From Clostridiales bacterium (lineage in GTDB: Bacteria > Bacillota > Clostridia > Oscillospirales > Oscillospiraceae), in the NCBI GenBank assembly GCA_012838345.1, contig DUPK01000005.1, positions 1 through 64,000 of the forward strand: a stretch of 64,000 nucleotides of DNA, given 5' to 3'. The position numbers and the translations under genes were made by a program. Below, one piece after another: positions 36,919 through 43,468 of this stretch. The notes beneath the pieces were generated by a model that saw only the letters and a list, made by a program, of their open reading frames with translations, was not told the origin of the DNA and did no database searches. Numbering within the stretch: the first letter of the stretch is position 1; each line of letters begins with the position of its first letter.

Positions 36919-37842
36919 TCAGCCCCCGATAACGGCATTAAGCCCATAAGACGCTATTAGGGCCCTCAGCTCCTCCATGTGCTCGTCGGTGGGCACGTCG
37001 GTGGTGAAGGTGACTTCCTGCTCCATACGCTCCGTCTTCGACTCGCCCAGATGGTGATAGGGCAGCAGATGCACCTTGACGTCTTTTCCGAGATTTTCGA
37101 CTATGAACCGGGCAAGGGCATCCATGTTCTCCTTGCTGTCGTTGTAGCCCGTGATTGTGGGCACTCTTGCGGCCATGGGCTTTTTGGCTTCATGGTAGAC
37201 TTTTATCGCGTTTTCAAGTATCAGCTCGTTGCCGACGCCCGTGCCTTCCTTGTGCTTTGCACTGTCCATATGCTTGAAATCGTACAGCACAAGGTCGGTG
37301 TATTCCAGTATTTTGGAAAATACCTCCCACTTGGCAAAGCCGCAGGTCTCAATCGCGGTGTGCAGGCCGGCATCCTTGCAGAGCTTGAGGATGGCATAGG
37401 CAAACTCGGGCTGCATGAGCACCTCGCCTCCGCTTAAGGTCACGCCGCCTCCGGAGGTCTTGTAAAACAGCTCGTCCTGGCGCACCCTCTTTACAACCTC
37501 CCCGGCCGTCTTTGTCTCGCCGACAATTTCTCTTGCGTCGGTCGGGCATACCTTTACACATTCCCCACAGACGGTGCACTTGCTGCGGTCCGTCACGGCC
37601 TTGCCGTCAACTATTGTGATGGCGCCTTTGGGACAGGCCGCCACGCATCTGCCGCAGCCGATACATTTTTCCGCGATGAAGAAAAGCTTCGGCTCAAGGG
37701 TGACGGACTCCGGGTTCTGGCACCACAGGCAGCGAAGCGGGCAGCCTAGGAAAAAGACCGTTGTGCGAATTCCCGGACCGTCGTGTATGGAATATCCCTG
37801 AATATTAAAAATCTTGCCTTTTACGTTTGTCAAATCTTCCAT
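36919..37842 (-). CDS. Glycyl-radical enzyme activating enzyme (radical SAM)
   Basis: A 307-residue radical SAM protein. The cluster motif is in GCPLRCLWCQNPE (Cys-x3-Cys-x2-Cys), followed by an inserted 2[4Fe-4S] ferredoxin domain (CIGCGRCVAACP and CTVCGECVKVCP), the layout of activases for the decarboxylase and dehydratase classes, not of PflA, which lacks the insert. GGGVTLSGGEVLMQ is the usual SAM-binding block. It installs the radical on Gly776 of the adjacent enzyme. First gene of its operon with its own promoter. Confidence 0.95.
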   Translation of the reverse strand: MEDLTNVKGKIFNIQGYSIHDGPGIRTTVFFLGCPLRCLWCQNPESVTLEPKLFFIAEKCIGCGRCVAACPKGAITIVDGKAVTDRSKCTVCGECVKVCPTDAREIVGETKTAGEVVKRVRQDELFYKTSGGGVTLSGGEVLMQPEFAYAILKLCKDAGLHTAIETCGFAKWEVFSKILEYTDLVLYDFKHMDSAKHKEGTGVGNELILENAIKVYHEAKKPMAARVPTITGYNDSKENMDALARFIVENLGKDVKVHLLPYHHLGESKTERMEQEVTFTTDVPTDEHMEELRALIASYGLNAVIGG

Positions 37843-37884
37843 AATTGTTACCTCGCGTGTTTATTTTTCTTTCTGCTTGCTTAA

Positions 37885-37913
37885 ATTATAACTCATTGCA
37901 TACACGCGCGCAA
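37885..37913 (-). promoter_or_regulatory. Promoter of the activase-TPR-DUF4125 operon
   Basis: On the minus strand: TTGCGC (37908-37913), 17-bp spacer, TATAAT (37885-37890). Confidence 0.65.
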
Positions 37914-37978
37914 TTCGGGCCGGAATTCTTGTACTTAGCGCACATTAAAGTAAGTGTTTGTTGTGTTAAATATCCTGT

Positions 37979-39568
37979 TTATCTATCCCATTTGGCAATC
38001 AGGGCCTTAATCTCCTTGGTAAACTGTCTCAGGTCCTTGTTGGCAACGCCCTTATTGCGGAAAATAACCTCAAGCAGCATCTCTCCCATACGCCTGAGCT
38101 CGGCGAAAACGGGAGACTCCGGCTCGGCCGGCTTCTTCTTCTCGGGAGTGAAGCCGGGGCTGAGAATCGTGTTTGTTCTAAGGTCATAGACCTCGCTGAA
38201 CTCCGGCGCGTGGGCGTCAACGCCCATATTTCTGAGCGTATCGACATAATTATCTATAGCCTCTTCGTAACCGTGCACCACAAAAACATGCTTCGGCTTG
38301 GGGTTATAGGCGGATACCCAGCCTTTAAGCCCCTCGAGGTCGGCATGCGCGGACATGCCCTTGAAATTGACTATCCTCGCCTTGACCGCAATCTCCTCGC
38401 CGAAGAGCTTTACCTTTTTTACCCCGTCAAGTAGCATTCTGCCAAGGCTCCCCTCTGCCTGATAACCGACGAACACCACCGCGCACTCAGACCTCCACAA
38501 GTTGTGCTTGAGATGGTGCCTTATGCGTCCGGCATCGCACATTCCGCTGGCCGAGATTATGACTTTCGGAGTCATGTCGTCGTTGAGCGCGCGTGACTCA
38601 TCCGTCGTCTCCGTAAGCCTCAGGTTTGGGAAGCACAGCATGCACTCTCCGTCAAGTACGAGCGCCTTGGCCTCTTCGTCCATATAGCCCGTGAGGTCGC
38701 CGCTGAAAATCTCGGTTGCGCGCCTTGCCAGAGGGCTGTCGACATAGACATCGAAATCCGGCTTGCTCCTGACAAGACCGCGCTTTTTTATTTCACGGAA
38801 AAAGTAGAGAAGCTCCTGGGTTCTGCCGACCGCGAAGGCGGGTATAATCACGTTGCCGCCCTTTGCAAAGGTCTCGTCCAGAATCTCGGCAAGCCCCTCT
38901 ATGTACTCGCCCTCGCCTTCATGGTATCTGTTGCCGTACGTGCTTTCGCTGACCACATAATCGGCCTCTTTGATATAGGTCGGGTCGCGGATGATGGGCT
39001 GATTAATGTTCCCTATGTCTCCCGAAAATACGATTTTCTTGGTGACATCTCCCTCGGTAATCCACAGCTCTATGAACGCAGAGCCGAGAAGATGGCCGGC
39101 GTCCTGGAAACGGCCCTTGAGGCCTCCAAATATCTCAAACTCCCGGTTGTAATCATAGGTTCTCACGAGCTTCATGCAATTGAGTACGTCCTGCGCGGTA
39201 TAGAGCGGCTCCTTTGGCTCCCGCCCTGCGCGCTTGCCCTTCTGGTTTTCCCATTGGGCCTCCATTTCATGGATATGGGCGCTGTCAAGGAGCATTATGT
39301 TCAAAAGCTCCGCGGTGAGCCTTGTCGTTATTATCTCTCCCCGAAAACCCTTCTTCACCAGAAGCGGCAGGCGCCCCGAGTGGTCAATGTGAGCGTGTGT
39401 GACCAGCACATAGTCTATTTCCGCGGCATTGAATGGGAATTGCTCGTTGTCGATCTCGTCTCTTCCCTGCTGAAGTCCGCAGTCTATTAGCACACTCTTT
39501 CCGCCCGTGTCAAGGCGAAAACAGCTCCCCGTAACCGCTCTGGCGGCACCGTAAAAAGTAAGCTTCAT
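37979..39568 (-). CDS. Metallo-beta-lactamase-fold beta-CASP ribonuclease
   Basis: A 529-residue MBL-fold protein with a beta-CASP insertion and RNA-metabolizing C-terminal domain. The zinc site THAHIDHSGRLP, the later DAGHLLGSAF, FSGDIG and the C-terminal GMSAHADLEG and VVHGYEEA blocks are all intact. It belongs to the CPSF/YSH1-like group found in bacteria rather than RNase J, and probably cuts or trims RNA. A C-terminal tail of about 70 residues is extra. Substrate unknown. Confidence 0.9.
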   Translation of the reverse strand: MKLTFYGAARAVTGSCFRLDTGGKSVLIDCGLQQGRDEIDNEQFPFNAAEIDYVLVTHAHIDHSGRLPLLVKKGFRGEIITTRLTAELLNIMLLDSAHIHEMEAQWENQKGKRAGREPKEPLYTAQDVLNCMKLVRTYDYNREFEIFGGLKGRFQDAGHLLGSAFIELWITEGDVTKKIVFSGDIGNINQPIIRDPTYIKEADYVVSESTYGNRYHEGEGEYIEGLAEILDETFAKGGNVIIPAFAVGRTQELLYFFREIKKRGLVRSKPDFDVYVDSPLARRATEIFSGDLTGYMDEEAKALVLDGECMLCFPNLRLTETTDESRALNDDMTPKVIISASGMCDAGRIRHHLKHNLWRSECAVVFVGYQAEGSLGRMLLDGVKKVKLFGEEIAVKARIVNFKGMSAHADLEGLKGWVSAYNPKPKHVFVVHGYEEAIDNYVDTLRNMGVDAHAPEFSEVYDLRTNTILSPGFTPEKKKPAEPESPVFAELRRMGEMLLEVIFRNKGVANKDLRQFTKEIKALIAKWDR

Positions 39569-39631
39569 ATAATTATCCCCTATTTATACAGTTTCTCAAA
39601 TAGTGCATTATGTATCTTCTTCAGATAAAAG

Positions 39632-40120
39632 TTATTGTTCCTGTCTGGGCTTTACCGAATCGTCGTTGAAAATCCAGTCGCGGACGCTTGTCACCGTGTA
39701 ATCGTCCTCGCTGATGCGGCAAATAACCCTGTGTATCCCCGCGTTTATAATCAGCCGCCTGCACATGGTGCAGGGCGTGGTGTCGCTTAATATTTCGTCG
39801 GTTTTTGCGTCTCTTCCCGCAAGATAGAGCGTGCTTCCTATCATGTCCGAGCGAGCCGCCGAGATTATTGCGTTTGCCTCGGCATGGACGCTCCGGCAGA
39901 GCTCATAGCGCTGTCCGCTGGGAATCTGAAGCGTCTCTCGCGCGCAGTACTGGGTATCAATGCAGTTTAACCGCCCCCTGGGCGCGCCGTTATATCCCGT
40001 GGCTATGATTTCGTCGTTTGCGACGATTATGGCGCCGTAGCGGCGGCGCAGGCAGGTAGACCTCTTAAGAACAGCGTCCGCAATGTCGAGGTAGTAGTTT
40101 ATCTTGTCCTTGCGTTCCAT
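39632..40120 (-). CDS. dCMP deaminase / ComEB-like cytidine deaminase
   Basis: A 162-residue zinc-dependent deaminase. The catalytic HAEANAI (His and the proton-donor Glu) and PCTMCRRLI (two zinc Cys) are present, plus the extra Cys block CIDTQYCARE typical of dCMP deaminases. It turns dCMP into dUMP for thymidylate synthesis. In Firmicutes the homologue is named ComEB after the competence operon, but no comEA or comEC lies here. Confidence 0.92.
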   Translation of the reverse strand: MERKDKINYYLDIADAVLKRSTCLRRRYGAIIVANDEIIATGYNGAPRGRLNCIDTQYCARETLQIPSGQRYELCRSVHAEANAIISAARSDMIGSTLYLAGRDAKTDEILSDTTPCTMCRRLIINAGIHRVICRISEDDYTVTSVRDWIFNDDSVKPRQEQ

Positions 40121-40327
40121 TTCTTTTCCTCCGTAATACTGCGTTCTTTTTACAGGTTGATTTTTATATATTTAGTCGCGTTGCGCTTATCGCTTAATTA
40201 TCACGGGGCCTGGAGTTGTATTACACTTTTTAATGCCGCACAACGAAAAGCGGCATATACTAAGGCCGAAATTTACGCTGGATTTTGGCGCTGCAGATTT
40301 CCAAATCTATGGCGGTAAATCTAAGAA

Positions 40328-41785
40328 TTAAACCTTGAGCGCCTCGTCCTCTCCCGCAATCGCCTCAGGATAGCGCTCCAGAATCGGCTTTACATAATCG
40401 CGGATTAGTTCCGTAACCTGCGAGGGCGCACGTCCGATATAAGCCTCCGGCCTTATCTCCGCCAGGATTTCCTCTTTTGTAAGCCCGAACATGGGGTCTG
40501 CGGCAATCCTGTCAATCAAATCGTTGGGCTTGCCCTCTTCCTTGACAACTTTGCCCGCCTGCATTGAGTGGACCCTTATCCTCTCGTGGAGCTGCTGGCG
40601 GTTCCCGCCGCGCTTAACCGCGCTCATCATGATGTTTTCGGTCGCCATAAAGGGTAACTCCTCCAGAACGTGCTTTTCTATGACCTTTTCATAGACCTTT
40701 ATATTGCTTACGATATTGAGATATATATTCAGGATGGAATCCACCGCGAGGAAGGCCTCGGGTATTGAAATTCGGCGGTTTGCCGAGTCGTCGAGCGTGC
40801 GCTCAAGCCACTGGTTGTACTGCGTCATTGCCGGATTGAGCGTATCGGCTATGACATAGCGCGCCAGAGCGCAGATGCGCTCGCAGCGCATGGGGTTTCT
40901 CTTGTACGGCATGGCGGAAGAGCCTATCTGCTTGCCCTCAAATGGCTCCTCAAGCTCCTTGAGGTGGGCAAGCAGCCTCATGTCGGTTGCAAATTTGCCC
41001 GCGCTCTGCGCAATGCCGGACAAAACGGAGAGCACAAAGTAATCCATCTTCCTCGTATAGGTCTGGCCCGAGACGGGGACGTAAGCGTCAAAGCCCATCT
41101 CCTCGGAAATGAGCTCCTCAAGGAGTCTTATTTTTTGCTCGTCGCCGTCAAACAGCTCCATAAAGCTCGCCTGAGTGCCGGTCGTGCCCTTTGAGCCAAG
41201 CAGCCTTAGCGAATCAATCCTGTGCTCAAGCTCATCAAAGTCGAGAATAAGGTCGTAAAGCCAAAGCGAGGCCCTCTTTCCCACCGTTGTAAGCTGGGCG
41301 GGCTGAAAGTGCGTAAAGCCGAGCGTCGGAAGGTTCTTGTACTCGTCGGCGAATTTGGAGAGCCGCGAAATGAGCCTTACAAGCTTGCTTCGCAGCAGTA
41401 TGAGCGCCTCGCGCACAATGATTATGTCGGTGTTGTCGGTGACATAGCAGCTCGTCGCGCCGAGATGTATTATGGGCATGGCCCTAGGGCAGACCTTGCC
41501 GAAGGCATGCACGTGCGCCATCACGTCGTGCCTCAGCTCGCTTTCCATCTTCGCGGCGTATTCGTAGTCTATATCGTATATATGGGCCTCCATCTCTTCT
41601 ATCTGCTCGTCGCTGATTGGAAGTCCAAGCTTCTTCTCGGACTTTGCCAGCGCAACCCAGAGCTTCCGCCAGGTCGAAAACTTCTTGTCCGGCGAAAACA
41701 GATAGAGCATGTCCCGGCTCGCGTATCTCGACGCCAGCGGGGTTTCGTAGACGTTCTTGCTAATTGGGACCCTCTCCTTATGCAT
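40328..41785 (-). CDS. purB: Adenylosuccinate lyase
   Basis: An enzyme of about 480 residues acting twice in purine synthesis (SAICAR to AICAR; adenylosuccinate to AMP). The fumarase-superfamily signature GSSAMPYKRNPMRCERI holds the catalytic Ser, and THFQPAQLTTVGKR carries a catalytic His. The start is unclear. ATG 41785 has no ribosome site and lies beside a hairpin; an earlier ATG at 41803 lies inside it. A strong AAGGAGAGG at about 41771-41779 precedes an ATT (41762-41764) in frame, where alignment expects the family N-terminus (SKNVYETPLASRYAS). An AUU start is therefore possible. Confidence 0.94.
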   Translation of the reverse strand: MHKERVPISKNVYETPLASRYASRDMLYLFSPDKKFSTWRKLWVALAKSEKKLGLPISDEQIEEMEAHIYDIDYEYAAKMESELRHDVMAHVHAFGKVCPRAMPIIHLGATSCYVTDNTDIIIVREALILLRSKLVRLISRLSKFADEYKNLPTLGFTHFQPAQLTTVGKRASLWLYDLILDFDELEHRIDSLRLLGSKGTTGTQASFMELFDGDEQKIRLLEELISEEMGFDAYVPVSGQTYTRKMDYFVLSVLSGIAQSAGKFATDMRLLAHLKELEEPFEGKQIGSSAMPYKRNPMRCERICALARYVIADTLNPAMTQYNQWLERTLDDSANRRISIPEAFLAVDSILNIYLNIVSNIKVYEKVIEKHVLEELPFMATENIMMSAVKRGGNRQQLHERIRVHSMQAGKVVKEEGKPNDLIDRIAADPMFGLTKEEILAEIRPEAYIGRAPSQVTELIRDYVKPILERYPEAIAGEDEALKV

Positions 41786-41787
41786 AG

Positions 41788-41821
41788 AATTAGCGTAGGG
41801 CATATGCGCCCTACGCTAATT
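41788..41821. other. Perfect 14-bp hairpin between the aminotransferase gene and purB
   Basis: AATTAGCGTAGGGC and GCCCTACGCTAATT with a 6-base loop. On the minus strand, the direction of both genes, no T-run follows, so it is not a standard terminator there; it may be an RNA-stabilising or processing hairpin or a purB leader element. Confidence 0.6.
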
Positions 41822-41836
41822 ATAGCTTATTTATTA

Positions 41837-43036
41837 TTACTTTTCCACATCTTTTAGAAATTTCTCAAGCCTGTCTAAGCCCTTGTCGATGTCCTCCATC
41901 GATGCAGCGTAGGTCCAGCGCAGGTAGTTCGGAGCGCCGAAGCCGCTGCAGGGTACCACCGCGACTCCCTCCTTTTCAAGCAGGGCCATCGCAAAGTCGT
42001 CGCCGTCCTTGATGTAGGTGCCCGCAATGGTCTTTCCGACGAGCTTTTCGACATTCATCATGATGTAGAACGCACCGTCGGGGTTTAAGCAGCTCACATA
42101 CTCCATGGAATTTACGCGCTTTACTATGTGGTTGCGGCGCTGCTCAAACACCTTGCGCATCTCCTCAACGCTTTCCTGGTCACCGAGCAGCGCCTCCTCG
42201 GCCGCATACTGCGAAATCGTGCTCGGCGCGCTCGTCGAATGGCTGAGGAAATTGGCCATAACCTTTGCTATCTGCTTGTTGGCTAGAGCATAGCCGATAC
42301 GCCAGCCGGTCATCGCGTAGGACTTGGATACGCCGTTTATAATGATTGTACGCTCCTTGGCGTCCTCACTTAAAGAGGCAAAGCTTACAAACTCTTTTCC
42401 GTCGTAGACAAGCCTATAGTATATCTCGTCGGAGATTACATAGATGTCATGCTTTTTGCATACTTCCGCAATCCCGGCAAGCTCGTCGCGCGAGTAGAGC
42501 ATGCCCGTCGGGTTCGAGGGGTTGTTGAGAATAAGGGCCTTTGTTTTATCTGTTATCGCGCCCTCAAGCTGGGAGGCGGTTATTTTGAATTGGGCGCTCT
42601 CGCCAGCGTATATTTCAACGGGTACTCCACCCGTCATCTTAATGGATTCATAATATGTAACCCAATAAGGTGCCGGAAGTATTATCTCATCTCCGGGGTT
42701 TGTAATAGCCGCCAGGGCGACATATACATTGTGCTTTGCGCCGCTTGCGACAACCACCTGGGTAAAATCGTAATCGAGGTCGAAGTCTTCCTTGAAGCGC
42801 TTGCATACGGCGCGGCGGAGCGACTCGGTGCCCGCGGCGGGGGTGTACTTCGTAAGCCCCTTTTCTATCGCCCTGATGCCCGCAGCTCTTATATTGTCGG
42901 GAGTCTGAAAATCTGGCTCGCCCGTACCGAAACCGACAATGTCGGCTCCTTCACTTTTCAGCTTTTTAGCCAGGCTATCTATCGCCAGGGTCGTCGAAGC
43001 CCGGACTTCAGATGCCGCATATGACAGTGGTTTCAT
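41837..43036 (-). CDS. Aspartate aminotransferase, class I/II fold
   Basis: A 399-residue PLP enzyme of the AspB (subgroup I-gamma) type. The PLP Lys is in NGVSKSYAMTGWRIGYA; the GTGEPDF opening and NNPSNPTG block bind substrate and cofactor. It most likely interconverts aspartate and oxaloacetate, though related enzymes take aromatic or other amino acids. Monocistronic or with purB downstream. Confidence 0.93.
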   Translation of the reverse strand: MKPLSYAASEVRASTTLAIDSLAKKLKSEGADIVGFGTGEPDFQTPDNIRAAGIRAIEKGLTKYTPAAGTESLRRAVCKRFKEDFDLDYDFTQVVVASGAKHNVYVALAAITNPGDEIILPAPYWVTYYESIKMTGGVPVEIYAGESAQFKITASQLEGAITDKTKALILNNPSNPTGMLYSRDELAGIAEVCKKHDIYVISDEIYYRLVYDGKEFVSFASLSEDAKERTIIINGVSKSYAMTGWRIGYALANKQIAKVMANFLSHSTSAPSTISQYAAEEALLGDQESVEEMRKVFEQRRNHIVKRVNSMEYVSCLNPDGAFYIMMNVEKLVGKTIAGTYIKDGDDFAMALLEKEGVAVVPCSGFGAPNYLRWTYAASMEDIDKGLDRLEKFLKDVEK

Positions 43037-43213
43037 GATGTTCCTCCGTACTAACGCTTAAATTTTACAATATTATATTAGCATTCCTGCAAAATTGCAA
43101 CAGCCAAAACACAATTTTTATTAATTATGAAATATTCATCAACTTGTAATTCAATTTTGTCATTTTTTCTCCAAAAATCGTTATATTGTTCAAGATAAAA
43201 TAATAAATTACAA

Positions 43214-43242
43214 TTGACAGGAGAAAACTTCCGTGGTAGACT
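43214..43242 (+). promoter_or_regulatory. Promoter of the Ile leader / acyl-CoA synthetase unit
   Basis: TTGACA (43214-43219), 17-bp spacer, TAGACT (43237-43242). Predicted start near 43249, about 22 bases before the leader ORF. Confidence 0.75.
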
Positions 43243-43271
43243 GTGAAAAACCTAATTTTCCGGAGGCACTA

Positions 43272-43373
43272 ATGCTTAACTTTGTTACCGGCATAATTAT
43301 TATAATCAGCATTATCATTATTATTATTGATAATGCCGATTTGCGTTGTGCTGGAAACGAGGTTAATACCTAA
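43272..43373 (+). CDS. Ile-rich leader peptide (33 aa), candidate attenuator
   Basis: An ORF with a strong GGAGG five bases before its ATG. Between residues 8 and 19 it encodes five Ile, one Ser and six Ile (11 Ile in 12 codons: ATT seven, ATA two, ATC two). The tail is ordinary (DNADLRCAGNEVNT). It resembles the leader peptides of amino acid biosynthesis operons controlled by ribosome stalling, such as ilvL, and is followed 21 bases later by an intrinsic terminator. A short hairpin can also form inside the Ile codons (GCATTATCA 43309-43317 with TGATAATGC 43328-43336). No membrane role is likely. Confidence 0.75.
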   Translation: MLNFVTGIIIIISIIIIIIDNADLRCAGNEVNT

Positions 43374-43394
43374 GCAAAAGGGTATCGTTAAACC
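43361..43394 (+). promoter_or_regulatory. Second hairpin of the attenuator leader
   Basis: GGTTAATACC (43361-43370, end of the leader ORF) can pair with GGTATCGTTAAACC (43381-43394) with small bulges. It includes the leader stop codon in its loop region, so a ribosome at the stop would block it. A clear antiterminator is not evident: the best alternative pairing with the terminator 5' arm is only about 5-7 pairs (43349-43356 with 43400-43407). Confidence 0.4.
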
Positions 43395-43427
43395 AAGTCT
43401 TGCAGCAGACGCTGCAAGACTTTTTTG
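43395..43427 (+). terminator. Attenuator terminator before the acyl-CoA synthetase gene
   Basis: A 12-bp perfect stem, AAGTCTTGCAGC with GCTGCAAGACTT, loop AGAC, followed by TTTTGTTT. It lies between the promoter and the structural gene, so it must be read through for expression. Confidence 0.9.
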
Positions 43428-43468
43428 TTTACCTTTTTTGCAAAATCTTAAGTTTTGGGAGGAGCCAT

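Noticed and set aside
43249-43430. T-box riboswitch ahead of the acyl-CoA synthetase
   Set aside because: No T-box consensus (AGGGUGGNACCGCG) or Stem I elements; instead a translatable Ile-rich ORF with a ribosome site is present, and the leader is too short.
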